From Thermohahella caldifontis (lineage in GTDB: Bacteria; Pseudomonadota; Gammaproteobacteria; Pseudomonadales; Oleiphilaceae), in the NCBI RefSeq assembly GCF_041153465.1, contig NZ_CP154858.1:1054001-1118000 (forward strand): a stretch of DNA of 64,000 nt, given 5' to 3'. This document shows, one piece after another, positions 17,985 to 26,893 of the stretch; position 1 is the stretch's first letter; the number at the start of each line of letters is the position of its first letter. Position numbers and translations under genes: made by a program. The notes below the pieces were generated by a model. It was given only the letters and a program-made list of their open reading frames with translations. It ran no database searches and was not told where the DNA came from.

Positions 17985-19127
17985 CTAATCCGGCTTGACT
18001 CTGAAACCAAGCGCCTCCAGTTTCACGGCAAGCGACTTGCTGGGCCCCTTCAGCTCCAGTCGCGTTCTGCCGAAACTGCGGCGAACGGGATACTGCTTTC
18101 TGAGCCGGTCGAACTCACCGGCCGGCAGCCGCTCCGCCTCCCCGAGTGCTGCCCGCAAGGCCCGGTCGTCTCTTCGTATGTCATGGCAGGCGGTCACGAG
18201 ATGTCGGGTCACCTCCCGGATATCATCGGCCTGTCCGAGCGAAACTTTACGCCAGGCCGGCTCCGGGAGAAACTGTCCGAGCTTGCGGCGCACCGGCAGC
18301 CCCAGATGGGTGCACAGCGCCTGATAGACCATCTCGGTTCCCCGGCACTTGCCATCCAGGCTGTATCCGGCCACATGCGGCGTCGCCAGAGCCGTGTGAC
18401 GGACAAGCTCTGCGGGCAGTTCAGGCTCCTGTTCAAAGACATCCAGCACTGCCTGAATCTTTCCGGTTTTCACATGGTGCAGCAACGCCTGATCATCCAC
18501 AACTCCGCCCCGCGAGGTATTGATCAACAGGGTGCCGGGTTGCATCCGGGCCAATTCCGATTCACCGATAAGGTGCCAGGTGGGATGTTCACCTTCCCGG
18601 ATCATGGGCACGTGAAGACTGATCACATCGCACGCCAGCACCTCATCCAGACTGCTGAGCCCGCTGCCCCCCTGACTTTCAAGAGGTGGATCGTTGACCC
18701 GCACGTCGCAACCCAGCTTGCTCAATACCTGCGCAAGTCTGCTGCCGATCTGGCCATGGCCTATGATGCCGTAGCGCTTGCCGAGCCAGTCAAAGTCCTG
18801 AAAGGTATCCAGATACACCAGCGCACTCAGCACATGCTCCACAACAGAGTCGGCGTTGCAGCCCGGCGCATTGAAGAAACGGATGCCCTTGCTCTGAAGC
18901 CAGGCTGTGTCCAGATGATCCGTGCCAATGGTTGCCGTACCGACAAAACGTACCGCACTGCCCTCAAGCAGGCTGGCATCCACCCGGGTCACGGAACGCA
19001 CCAGCAGCACATCCGCATCACGCACATCCGCTGCCGTGATGGCGCGTCCCGGCAACGTGACAATCTCGCCCAGATCGGAAAAAAACGCCTCCAGAAGAGG
19101 GATATTCTCATCCGCCACGATCTTCAT
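17985..19127 (-). CDS. pdxB: Erythronate-4-phosphate dehydrogenase
   Basis: 380 residues from ATG 19127, matching the known length (378 in E. coli) and start (MKIVADENIP). Second step of the deoxyxylulose-5-phosphate-dependent vitamin B6 pathway: oxidises 4-phospho-erythronate using NAD. D-2-hydroxyacid dehydrogenase fold with nucleotide-binding GHGQIGSRLA, the catalytic Arg in LINTSRGGVVDD, Glu in VFEQEPELP and His in TPHVAGYS. The C-terminal ~90 residues are the PdxB dimerisation domain. The start lies just 5 bp downstream of the stop of the helicase gene, suggesting co-transcription. Confidence 0.95.
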   Translation of the reverse strand: MKIVADENIPLLEAFFSDLGEIVTLPGRAITAADVRDADVLLVRSVTRVDASLLEGSAVRFVGTATIGTDHLDTAWLQSKGIRFFNAPGCNADSVVEHVLSALVYLDTFQDFDWLGKRYGIIGHGQIGSRLAQVLSKLGCDVRVNDPPLESQGGSGLSSLDEVLACDVISLHVPMIREGEHPTWHLIGESELARMQPGTLLINTSRGGVVDDQALLHHVKTGKIQAVLDVFEQEPELPAELVRHTALATPHVAGYSLDGKCRGTEMVYQALCTHLGLPVRRKLGQFLPEPAWRKVSLGQADDIREVTRHLVTACHDIRRDDRALRAALGEAERLPAGEFDRLRKQYPVRRSFGRTRLELKGPSKSLAVKLEALGFRVKPD

Positions 19128-19131
19128 GACG

Positions 19132-20523
19132 TCAGCCCCGTTCACCTGCCGGCGCGCCGGCACGGCCATCCGGGTCATCTGCGTGCTTTTCTCCGGCCAT
19201 CCCTTCCGGCTCAGATGTAGCGTCATCCACCGGCACCCCGGCGGCCCGCTCAACTTCAGGTTCGGATGCGACGGAGCCTCCTTCTGTGGGCGTCTCCTGC
19301 TCAGATTCGGATGCGGCTTCCGATGTCCTGGCTTCCGCTTGCTTTGGCATCCAGGGCGCATCCTCGGGATGCAGCAGCTTGAGGGGCTGCCCCAGAAACG
19401 CTTCGAGATCCGGAATCAGAAAGGAGTCATCCTCGCAGGCAAAACTGATGGAGATCCCTTCTTCGCCCGCTCGTCCCGTACGACCAATACGGTGCACGTA
19501 ATCTTCCGGGTCTTCAGGCAGGTTGTAATTGATCACGTGAGTGACGCCGTCAATGTGAATCCCCCGGCCCGCCACATCGGTCGCCACGATCACCTGGAGA
19601 TTGCCTGCCTTGAAGCGATCCAGTGTCCGTATGCGCTGATTCTGTGCCAGCTCTCCGGAGATCATGGCCACCTTGAGGCCGGTTTTTTCCAGCTTTTCGG
19701 TCAGACGGCGGGTTTCATCCCGGCGGTTACAGAAAATGATCACGCGCTGTGCATCCGGCTGACTCAGGATGCGCTTGAGAAAACCGAATTTCTCTTCACT
19801 GGCCAGCATGTAGACCTGTTGATCGATAGTTGTTGCCGGCAGGGTATCCGGAGACAGCATCACCTTGATGGGATCCTGAGTCCAGCGCTCAGTCAGGTTG
19901 ATGATGTCCTGAGTGAAGGTGGCACTGAACAGCAGCGTCTGGCGTACCTTGCGTGGTGTCTGGCTGATGATGCGCTTGACGTCCGGGATGAATCCCATGT
20001 CCAGCATGCGGTCGGCTTCATCCAGTACGAGCAGCTCCACCTGATCCAGATAAATATCGCGATTGCTGGTGTGATCCAGCAACCTCCCCGGTGTCGCTAC
20101 CAGGATATCAATGGCCTCGGCCCTCAGCCGCTGCCGCTGCTTCTCCAGCGCCGTGCCACCGATGACAGAAACCAGATTCAGAGGCAACCCCTTGCACAAG
20201 GCCCGGGCGTCCTTTTCGATCTGCAGTACCAGTTCCCGGGTCGGCGCCACAATCAGCGCACGCGGCTCACTGGCGTAACGTTCCTCGAGCGGTACCCAGG
20301 GCTCCAGCAGACGCTGGATGATGGTAATGAGAAAGGCGGCTGTCTTGCCGGTTCCGGTCTGAGCCTGCCCGACGATATCCCGCCCCTGCAGGGACCAAGG
20401 CAAAGTCTGCGCCTGAATGGGTGTGCAGGTTTCGAATCCCTGCGCCTGAATATTGCGCAACAGCCGCTCGTCAAGTGGCAGGTCTGAAAATCTGACGTCA
20501 GGTGTATCGGTATGACTGTCCAT
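19132..20523 (-). CDS. rhlB: DEAD-box RNA helicase, RhlB-like
   Basis: 463 residues from ATG 20523. All DEAD-box motifs are present: the Q motif CTPIQAQTLP, motif I AQTGTGKT, Ia PTRELVLQ, II VLDEADRMLDMGF, III SATF, V ATDVAGRGIH, VI HRIGRTGRAG. After the helicase core is a ~90-residue acidic, Glu/Ser/Ala-rich low-complexity tail (SEAASESEQETPTEGG). Similarity to RhlB (Gly-Arg pattern DVAGRGIHIDGVTHVINYNLP) supports a role in RNA turnover with RNase E, but RhlE is not excluded. Overlaps nothing and is probably co-transcribed with pdxB. Confidence 0.85.
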   Translation of the reverse strand: MDSHTDTPDVRFSDLPLDERLLRNIQAQGFETCTPIQAQTLPWSLQGRDIVGQAQTGTGKTAAFLITIIQRLLEPWVPLEERYASEPRALIVAPTRELVLQIEKDARALCKGLPLNLVSVIGGTALEKQRQRLRAEAIDILVATPGRLLDHTSNRDIYLDQVELLVLDEADRMLDMGFIPDVKRIISQTPRKVRQTLLFSATFTQDIINLTERWTQDPIKVMLSPDTLPATTIDQQVYMLASEEKFGFLKRILSQPDAQRVIIFCNRRDETRRLTEKLEKTGLKVAMISGELAQNQRIRTLDRFKAGNLQVIVATDVAGRGIHIDGVTHVINYNLPEDPEDYVHRIGRTGRAGEEGISISFACEDDSFLIPDLEAFLGQPLKLLHPEDAPWMPKQAEARTSEAASESEQETPTEGGSVASEPEVERAAGVPVDDATSEPEGMAGEKHADDPDGRAGAPAGERG

Positions 20524-20702
20524 AAATGCTTCGTGTCTCGCTGATTGCAACCTTCTCTGACTGAGCACAGATCACGCGTTGCTGATTCGTTCAAATGTCG
20601 CTCATCGTGTTTCCCGCCCCCCGGAAAGCGTCACCCGGCGGCAGGACACATACATTCTGACAAAGGCTCTGCAGTGGCATCTGCCAATGCTGCCAGTCTG
20701 GA

Positions 20703-21235
20703 TTATAACCGTTTTGTCGTGAAAAGCTCGGGCGATACGCTCCTGAGTGGTACATGCTCTGCCAGCCACGACATCCATTCCCTCGCTCTGGGCGGCAGGC
20801 GTTCCCCCCTGCCAGGGCAGCCGCTTCCTGTGCCACGGCCTGACAGAATGCCGGCGACGGCCCTGTGCCAGCCCGGAGATTATCCGCACTGACAAAAAAG
20901 CGGATGCCGAGCTGCTCGGCGAACCACCATTCCAGCGCCTGAGGCCTGACCTCCACACGCTCGAATTCCCGCTGCTGCGACGGACTGCGGCCATCCGGCT
21001 CATACCAGTACCCGTAATCCACACACTTTCGCCGTTCCTCACCGGCAATCATCCAGTGAGCAATCTCATGCAGGGCACTGTTTTCCGAATCCCCGGTAAA
21101 GCGGATACGCGCGATACCATCAGGACACTGATGTGCAGGCAGGTAGAGCGGTTCATCAAACCCGCCTTCAAGCCGGGTCTGCCAGCGTGCTTCTGCCCAC
21201 TGATTAAAGAGCGTTAACAGCAACTCAAGCGTCAT
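20703..21235 (-). CDS. epmC: Elongation factor P hydroxylase, EpmC/YfcM (frameshifted near the end)
   Basis: Hydroxylates the beta-lysyl-lysine of elongation factor P. Family features: EPLYLPAHQCPDGIARI-like start, metal-binding HEIAHWMIAGEERR, then VDYGYWYEPDGR, VRPQALEWWF and FFVSADNL. Start ATG 21235 fits the family. In the sequence the frame runs off after ALAGGNACRP; adding one base to the C6 run at 20804-20809 gives ALAGGERLPPRAREW and a stop at 20703-20705, a total of 177 residues as expected (E. coli YfcM is close to this). The uncorrected frame instead reads into the 5' region of the helicase gene. Probably a sequencing undercall. Confidence 0.85.
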
Positions 21236-21434
21236 CGTGATAATCTTCAAGCGCCTATTCCGGCGGACACTATACACGGAATCCGGTTTCGGGCAATCTT
21301 CGCGGCCGGAGGGCTGGCAGCACTCTCCGGGATTTGGTTACAGTCTGTAAACCTACGACATTTATCAACTTTTCGGAACCTCTATCCCTTAAACTGGTCT
21401 GTCTGTGAGTCAACACCGTCGGTCGATACGGAAA

Positions 21435-23366
21435 ATGAAGATGATGAGAAAACTGATGCTGGCCCTCTGGCTGGTCTGGATGGGGCCCGCCGCACTGGCG
21501 GCGACCGGGCTGGACGCACTGGGAATCACAGATACGCCTGCAGCAGAAGATGACGACCTGTCCTTTCTTCCGGCCAGCGAAGCCTACCGGTTCGTTTCTT
21601 CCCAGGACGGCAACACGCTGATCCTCCACTGGACGATCGCCGACGGCTACTACCTTTATCAGGAGCGGTTTTCATTGACCCCCCTGAACGGTGCGCCGGA
21701 ACCCGGCCCCATGGTGTTTTCACGTGATGGCGACCCGAAGGACGATCCCTACTTCGGTCGCGTACGCGTGTTCCACGATGAAGTCGGGATCCGCGTCCCC
21801 ATCACTGCAAACGCGCCCGCGGAATACCGGGTCGCCTGGCAGGGATGTGCCGAGGCGGGGCTCTGCTACCCCCCTCAGAAACAAACGGTTCTGTTCGTTC
21901 CGGCCGGCGACACGGCCTCAACGGCCACAGGCAACCCATCCGCCACGCAGACCCCCGCGGGTAATACCGACCCTGCATCAGATGCTGCCGCAAACGAGCG
22001 CGTCACACCCGTCTCATCTGCCGCCTCACTCAGCGAAATCAATACCGAATCCGCAAGCGACCTGGCCAGCCTTCTCAGGGGGCAGGCCGGCTGGGTCACA
22101 CTGGCCATCTTTCTGGTTCTCGGCATCGGCCTGGCCTTCACACCCTGCGTCTTTCCCATGATCCCCATCCTCTCCTCCATTGTCACGGGTAGCGGCCATA
22201 TCAGCACGCAGCGTGCATTGGTTCTCTCGCTCGGTTACGTACTGGGCATGGCCGCGACTTACGCTCTGGCCGGTGTCCTGGTCGGTATCTTTGGTGCCAG
22301 TGCCAACATTCAGGCCTACATGCAGGAACCCTGGCTGATCGGGCTGTTTGCACTGCTCTTCGTCCTCCTGGCCCTGTCCATGTTCGGATTCTACGAACTT
22401 CAGTTGCCCGCTTTCATCCGTGACCGGCTTGCCAGCAAAACCCAGAACGCCCGGGGCGGCAGCCTGCCCGGTGCCACCGTAATGGGTGTCTTCTCGGCGC
22501 TGGTCGTATCGCCCTGTGTTTCCGCCCCGCTTGCAGGTGCTCTCGTTTACATCAGCACCACGGGAGACGGGCTGCTGGGCGGTGCGGCACTCTTTACTCT
22601 GGGGCTGGGCATGGGCATCCCGCTGATCATCATCGCCGTCGGCGGCAAGCGCTTTCTCCCCAGAGCGGGCGGCTGGATGGAGTCAGTCAAGGCGGTATTT
22701 GGTGTTCTGCTGCTGGGCGTTGCCGTCTGGCTGCTCGAACGCATCCTGCCCGCCCCGGTCACGCTCGGGCTCTGGGCCCTGCTGGCCATTTGCAGCGCCG
22801 TATACATGGGGGCCTTCGGGACGCCCCAATCCGGCTGGCAGAAATTGTGGAAAGGTATCGGTCTGGCATTGTTTGTCTATGGTCTCATGCTGCTGACGGG
22901 AGCGGCCCTGCATGCGGAAGATCCGCTCAGACCCCTGGCCCCCCTGACCCGAACTGTGGCTGTAGCGGGTGGTACCACGGTTCCGGCAACTCAACCGAAG
23001 TTTCGTCGGGTGACCTCCATTGATGAACTGGAAACGGCCCTGCAGGATGCCCGCGCCCGGAACCAGCCTGTCTTTGTGGATTTTTACGCAGATTGGTGCA
23101 TCAGCTGCAAGGTTGTTGAACGAGAAGTCTTCACGGATCCGGAAGTGGCTGGCCTGATGGGGCGCGTGGCGCTCATCAAGGCCGACATCACCGAAAACGA
23201 CGAGGCCAATCAGGCACTTCTGAACCGTTTTGGCCTTTACGGCCCCCCCGCCTACCTGTTTTATGACCAGACGGGCCGGCAACGCGCGGATCTCAACTGG
23301 ATCGGCGAAATCGATGCCCCCAACCTGAAACGCATCCTGTCCGACTTGCTGTCTGCTGAAAGCTGA
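21435..23366 (+). CDS. dsbD: Thiol:disulfide interchange protein DsbD
   Basis: 643 residues from ATG 21435. Carries electrons from cytosolic thioredoxin across the inner membrane to periplasmic partners such as DsbC and CcmG. Signal peptide (LMLALWLVWMGPAALA); periplasmic alpha domain with its Cys pair in GCAEAGLCYPP; low-complexity linker; membrane part with about eight spans and the two channel cysteines in TPCVFPMIP and VSPCVSAPL; C-terminal thioredoxin-like gamma domain with DWCISCKVVE. All six key cysteines are present. Likely feeds cytochrome c maturation, which the cbb3 oxidase and diheme cytochrome need. A hairpin directly overlaps the stop codon. Confidence 0.95.
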   Translation: MKMMRKLMLALWLVWMGPAALAATGLDALGITDTPAAEDDDLSFLPASEAYRFVSSQDGNTLILHWTIADGYYLYQERFSLTPLNGAPEPGPMVFSRDGDPKDDPYFGRVRVFHDEVGIRVPITANAPAEYRVAWQGCAEAGLCYPPQKQTVLFVPAGDTASTATGNPSATQTPAGNTDPASDAAANERVTPVSSAASLSEINTESASDLASLLRGQAGWVTLAIFLVLGIGLAFTPCVFPMIPILSSIVTGSGHISTQRALVLSLGYVLGMAATYALAGVLVGIFGASANIQAYMQEPWLIGLFALLFVLLALSMFGFYELQLPAFIRDRLASKTQNARGGSLPGATVMGVFSALVVSPCVSAPLAGALVYISTTGDGLLGGAALFTLGLGMGIPLIIIAVGGKRFLPRAGGWMESVKAVFGVLLLGVAVWLLERILPAPVTLGLWALLAICSAVYMGAFGTPQSGWQKLWKGIGLALFVYGLMLLTGAALHAEDPLRPLAPLTRTVAVAGGTTVPATQPKFRRVTSIDELETALQDARARNQPVFVDFYADWCISCKVVEREVFTDPEVAGLMGRVALIKADITENDEANQALLNRFGLYGPPAYLFYDQTGRQRADLNWIGEIDAPNLKRILSDLLSAES

Positions 23367-23396
23367 CGCTGCAGCATCAGCGCATGCAGCGTCAGC
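23362..23396 (+). terminator. Strong hairpin at the end of dsbD
   Basis: Perfect 12-base arms GCTGACGCTGCA (23362-23373) and TGCAGCGTCAGC (23385-23396) with an 11-base loop, starting inside the dsbD stop region. No T tract follows. Confidence 0.5.
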
Positions 23397-23503
23397 AGAT
23401 CTGATTGCGCAAGTCGGTGTCATGCCGTACTGGGGAACCCTCATGCACTGATTGCCCTTCCCGGAGGCAGGGCGCTTACGTTGTCACGGGTTCTGCCGGA
23501 CGC

Positions 23504-23749
23504 TCAGGAGCCTGCCTGCTTGCGAATGTGGTAATAATAGATGGCATCCCGCTCTTCGCTGAGCAACAGCTCATGACCGAGGAACTGGCAGAATCTGGGA
23601 ATATCACGCTTTGTGGACGGGTCGGTGGCACGGACTTCCAGCACCGCACCCACTTTCATGTCCATCACACGGTTGTGCAACAACATCACGGGCTCCGGAC
23701 AGTAGAGTCCGGTTGCGTCCATGACTTCATCAACGGCATACTCCGACAT
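23504..23749 (-). CDS. tusA: TusA-family sulfurtransferase
   Basis: 81 residues. Small sulfur-carrier protein with the conserved Cys in the CPxP motif (GLYCPEPVMLLHN) near residue 17 and the family helix-strand pattern (GAVLEVRATDPSTKRDIPRF). TusA passes persulfide sulfur to the TusBCD/MnmA tRNA thiolation pathway and other acceptors. Close relatives (YedF, SirA-like) share the motif, so the tusA symbol is the most likely but not the only option. ttcA, another tRNA thiolation gene, is at 37 kb. Divergent from the monooxygenase-like gene. Confidence 0.85.
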   Translation of the reverse strand: MSEYAVDEVMDATGLYCPEPVMLLHNRVMDMKVGAVLEVRATDPSTKRDIPRFCQFLGHELLLSEERDAIYYYHIRKQAGS

Positions 23750-23793
23750 CGTCTACACTTACTACCAGTCACTTTCGGGGAGCCTTATTGTAT

Positions 23794-24078
23794 ATGATTC
23801 GGGTGATTATTGAACGCCAGATTGCCGAAGATCTGGAGCAGCCCTACCAGCAGGCCGTGAGGCAGATGATTCAGTACACCGTTCGGGTGCCCGGATTCCT
23901 CTCCGGAGAGACCTTCCGGGATATCCGCAATCCGCGCCACCGTTACGTCATTTCCAACTGGCGTTCACTGGAGGATTTTGAGCGCTGGTGGCATTCGGCT
24001 GACCGCAAACGCATGATGACGGACCTTCAGCCCTTTCTGGACGGGCCGGAAAAAGTCCACATCCTTGAACATGCCTGA
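23794..24078 (+). CDS. Antibiotic biosynthesis monooxygenase (ABM) domain protein
   Basis: 94 residues, a single ferredoxin-like ABM fold: IRVIIERQI, then VRVPGFLSGETFRD, YVISNWRSLEDFERWW, and the end with VHILEH. Such proteins are small heme-independent oxygenases or stress-related homologues; the substrate cannot be told. Start is uncertain: ATG 23794 is 11 bases after GGGGAG, while the in-frame TTG at 23788 is at the usual 5 bases. It is followed 8 bp later by the chemoreceptor-like gene in the same direction, so the two are probably co-transcribed. Confidence 0.75.
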   Translation: MIRVIIERQIAEDLEQPYQQAVRQMIQYTVRVPGFLSGETFRDIRNPRHRYVISNWRSLEDFERWWHSADRKRMMTDLQPFLDGPEKVHILEHA

Positions 24079-24086
24079 GGCTGCTC

Positions 24087-25442
24087 GTGCTGCTTTACTT
24101 TGAAAACGGCGTTGTTCGCGACATCGTCAAGCCCGGGGATCCCGATTGTAACGTCGAAAAGGGGCGTTCCGTCCGCACCCTGCTTCCGGCAGACACCCCT
24201 GACGACCTGCAGCGCGCCTGGCACGATGCCCTTGACCAACAGCGCCCGCTGTGTCTCGTCATCAAGCCATCCGGGCAAGCACCGCTTCAGACCTGGAGTT
24301 ACTACCCCGGTGACACAGCCGGTTCCGGCTGGATCGCGGCCGAACCGGCCACGACCCAACAGCAGCACCGTCTGCAGGTCTGGCAGGATCAGTCCCGGCC
24401 GCCTCACCCGCTGCGCCTGAAAAACCGGATCGCCCACACCCTGCTTGCATTCAGCCCTGCCCTCCTCGCCTCATTTCTTGTCAGCGTCATCCCGCCGCCC
24501 TGGACCTGGCCGGCTGCACTTCTGCCTGCACTGGGACTGGCATTCGGCGTCGCCGGTTATCTGAGCCGGCCGGCACGCATTCTGAGGGAGACAGTGCTGA
24601 AATCCGGTGCTTCCGATATGGCTACTTATTTCGCTGTCGGCAGACTCGGCCCCACTGCCGAATTGCTCGCCCGTTTCCGCCATGAACAACAATGGATGAA
24701 GCGGCTGACTGCTGCCTGCAGACACCAGACTGCTCACTGCACATCCCTGCTGAGCACCTGCGAGCAGGAGAAAAGCGCCCTCGAGGACGAACTCCGGTCT
24801 CTGAGGGAGAAGCTCCGGACATACGAAGACACCTTTCGAGAGATCCTTGCCAATCTGCACGCAGAGACCGGTGAATGTGCTGTCACCGAGAACCCGATAC
24901 CCAATCTCTCCATCGCGGATCATGAAGAAGTCATTCTCGGCGATCTCTCCCGGCTGAACGACGGGCTGACTGCAATCCTTGCTGCACAACATGAAACCCG
25001 GGAACAGACGCTGGCACTGATCCGCAACATTGGCGAAATCGCTGCCCAGATCAATCTGATCGCACTGAATGCAGCCATCGAAGCTGCCCGTGCCGGAGAT
25101 GCCGGGCGCGGCTTTGCCGTGGTTGCAGACGAAGTGAGAGCCCTGGCGCAACGTACACAGGACACACTCACCGCGAGCCAGCTGTCCACAGATGACACCA
25201 GCCTGCACGCCGCACGGGACTGGTCTCAGCAGGTGGAACAACTCAAGGCCCGGATTTCCGTCAGCCTTGATCAATCAAGGACCGCATTGACACAGATGCA
25301 GTCCATCATCGCCACCCTCAGCACAAGCGTTGACAGGCTCGAGACCAGAGAACAGCAACTCCGTCGGCAGCTCATTCCGCTGGTTGCCAACTCCTCGCGT
25401 CCGGAGCCGGGCGCCTGGCACAGCGAAGAACAAAATCGCTGA
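24087..25442 (+). CDS. Methyl-accepting chemotaxis-like transducer
   Basis: 451 residues from GTG 24087 with TGAGG six bases upstream. Residues 1-~110 form a possible PAS-like sensory part. Two closely spaced membrane spans follow (~115-160: LLAFSPALLASFLVSVIP and PAALLPALGLAFGVAGYL), so it has almost no periplasmic part. After a coiled coil, residues ~310-360 carry the highly conserved chemoreceptor tip: QINLIALNAAIEAARAG, GRGFAVVADEVRALAQRT. The arms of the signalling hairpin are shorter than in classical receptors. Topology resembles Aer-type energy or redox sensors. It overlaps the convergent hydrolase gene by 71 bp. Confidence 0.8.
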   Translation: MLLYFENGVVRDIVKPGDPDCNVEKGRSVRTLLPADTPDDLQRAWHDALDQQRPLCLVIKPSGQAPLQTWSYYPGDTAGSGWIAAEPATTQQQHRLQVWQDQSRPPHPLRLKNRIAHTLLAFSPALLASFLVSVIPPPWTWPAALLPALGLAFGVAGYLSRPARILRETVLKSGASDMATYFAVGRLGPTAELLARFRHEQQWMKRLTAACRHQTAHCTSLLSTCEQEKSALEDELRSLREKLRTYEDTFREILANLHAETGECAVTENPIPNLSIADHEEVILGDLSRLNDGLTAILAAQHETREQTLALIRNIGEIAAQINLIALNAAIEAARAGDAGRGFAVVADEVRALAQRTQDTLTASQLSTDDTSLHAARDWSQQVEQLKARISVSLDQSRTALTQMQSIIATLSTSVDRLETREQQLRRQLIPLVANSSRPEPGAWHSEEQNR

Positions 25443-26061
25443 GCGCTTTTGCCGCCGCCTCGAGATTATCCTCATGCGTACGACCCGATGACTTTCTCGG
25501 CATCAGATCGTGATTGCCATCCTCAATCCACACCAGTCCGACATTGGCAGGCAACCAGGATGCCACCGGCTCCCGGGCCGAACCAAAGGGATCCCGGGTG
25601 CCCTGGATGACCAATCCCGGAAGGCGGCATGCCGCCATATGCTCAGTACGCAACCTGTCCGGTTTGCCCGGAGGATGAAAGGGGTAACCCAGCGCTGCCC
25701 ATCCACAAGGATGAACCCCGAATTCCCCCGCTGCGGCCGCAAGCAGGCTGGCCATTCGCCCGCCCATGGATTTTCCGGCGACAATCACCGGATGACCGAC
25801 CGGGACAGACCGCACAGCGTCCGCAAAAGCGTTGAGCAGTTTCGGCGCCCGGTCAGGGGGTGCCTTGCAGCCTTCCGTCCTGCGCCGGGCCATATAAGGA
25901 AATTCAAATCGCAACACCGTCAGGCCCAAGTCGGAAAGCCGGCCGGCCATCGTCGTCATGAACGGACTGTCCATGGGGGCGCCGGCACCATGGGCAAGCA
26001 CAACCACCGGCTGTCCATCCAGCCATTTTCCATCCTTCAACGTGAACAAAATGTGCTCCAA
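25372..26061 (-). CDS. Alpha/beta hydrolase, KANSL3/TEX30-like (YcjY/'dienelactone' type)
   Basis: 229 residues. Opens with VVVLAHGAGAPMDSPFM (oxyanion loop), FEFPYMARRR, nucleophile GKSMGGRMAS, acid region QGTRDPFG and catalytic His in EDGNHDLMPRKSS. This is the small alpha/beta hydrolase family that includes TEX30; bacterial functions are unknown. The first codon is TTG 26061; an in-frame TTG at 26049 has a better-placed GGAG, so the true start may be 12 bp shorter. Its last 71 bp overlap the convergent chemoreceptor-like gene; it is divergent from fnr with 73 bp between them. Confidence 0.78.
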   Translation of the reverse strand: MEHILFTLKDGKWLDGQPVVVLAHGAGAPMDSPFMTTMAGRLSDLGLTVLRFEFPYMARRRTEGCKAPPDRAPKLLNAFADAVRSVPVGHPVIVAGKSMGGRMASLLAAAAGEFGVHPCGWAALGYPFHPPGKPDRLRTEHMAACRLPGLVIQGTRDPFGSAREPVASWLPANVGLVWIEDGNHDLMPRKSSGRTHEDNLEAAAKALSDFVLRCARRPAPDARSWQPAE

Positions 26062-26069
26062 TAGATTTT

Positions 26070-26083
26070 TGTCAATTCTGACA
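26070..26083. promoter_or_regulatory. Inverted repeat TGTCA-N4-TGACA between fnr and the hydrolase gene
   Basis: Perfect five-base arms with a four-base spacer, the same spacing as an FNR/CRP-family site, but the arms are TGTCA/TGACA and not TTGAT/ATCAA. Sits in the 73-bp gap between two divergent genes, 52 bases before the fnr start. Possibly an operator for fnr itself. Confidence 0.3.
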
Positions 26084-26134
26084 TATCACAGATGTGGCAA
26101 CATAACCGAAACACCTTGATCCAGGAGTCGTCAG

Positions 26135-26854
26135 ATGGCACCCGTTTACCCCTCGAGCCAGCGCAAGATCGAATGCAGGGACTGCGCCCTGTACGAACTC
26201 TGTGAACCGGTGGCTGCCGGCCCGCAGATTCTCGACCTGATCGAACCCCGGATCCGCAAGGATATCACGCTTGATGCAGGCGAGCAGCTCACGCAGGAAG
26301 AGCAGCCCGCAGACTTTTTCTATGCGGTCACGACTGGCTCGTTCAAGCTCGTGAACCAGACCCTGTCCGGCCAGCAGGTCACCGGATTTCTCTTTCCCGG
26401 CGATCTCATTGGCCATGAGGCCCAGCACAGAGGGCAATACGGAGCCACCGCCATTGCGCTGGAACCTTCTCGCGTGTGCGGCCTGTCCATTGAAGACTTG
26501 CGCCATATTCTGGGCAATGTGCACCCCATCTATCAGCGCCTGATCAACCTCTATGCCCGCCATGCCTACCTTCAGTTCCGCCAGACCCGACTGATCATGC
26601 CCCGCACCAGCGCCGCAGGCAAACTGGGTGCCTTCCTCTTCGATCTTCATCTTCGTGCGTCCGAACGCGGTTTCGACGGCCTGCATCTGCGCCTGCCCAT
26701 GAATCGTGCCGACATCGCCAGCTTTCTGGGGCTGACACAGGAAACCCTCAGCCGAGTGTTTACGCGCCTGAAACGCGACGGTGTGCTTGAGGTCAGCGCC
26801 AAGCACATCCGCATCCTGAACCTGGAAAGCCTGCAGCGTCTTGCCGCGGAATAG
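26135..26854 (+). CDS. fnr: FNR/Anr-type oxygen-responsive transcription regulator
   Basis: 239 residues from ATG 26135 with AGGAG seven bases upstream. Global regulator that is active as a dimer with a [4Fe-4S] cluster when oxygen is low. The cluster ligands are present: Cys14, Cys17, Cys23 in ECRDCALYELC, and Cys115 in SRVCGLS, matching Cys20/23/29/122 of E. coli FNR. Cyclic-nucleotide-type beta barrel at residues ~35-130, dimer helix, and helix-turn-helix with the FNR recognition residues in TQETLSRVF (E..SR). The start of the cco operon lies 260 bp downstream and carries a matching site, so it is likely a direct regulator of its neighbour. Confidence 0.95.
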   Translation: MAPVYPSSQRKIECRDCALYELCEPVAAGPQILDLIEPRIRKDITLDAGEQLTQEEQPADFFYAVTTGSFKLVNQTLSGQQVTGFLFPGDLIGHEAQHRGQYGATAIALEPSRVCGLSIEDLRHILGNVHPIYQRLINLYARHAYLQFRQTRLIMPRTSAAGKLGAFLFDLHLRASERGFDGLHLRLPMNRADIASFLGLTQETLSRVFTRLKRDGVLEVSAKHIRILNLESLQRLAAE

Positions 26855-26856
26855 CC

Positions 26857-26880
26857 CCTGAAGCAGAGATCTGCTTCAGG
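26857..26880 (+). terminator. Palindromic hairpin after fnr
   Basis: CCTGAAGCAGA / TCTGCTTCAGG with almost no loop, starting two bases after the fnr stop. No T tract, so it may end transcription weakly or protect the mRNA end. Confidence 0.5.
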
Positions 26881-26893
26881 ATGCGATGCTGAT

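Noticed and set aside
17385..20487. Two long plus-strand open frames opposite PilZ, pdxB and the helicase gene
   Set aside because: Antisense shadows of well-recognised genes; no ribosome site or motif.
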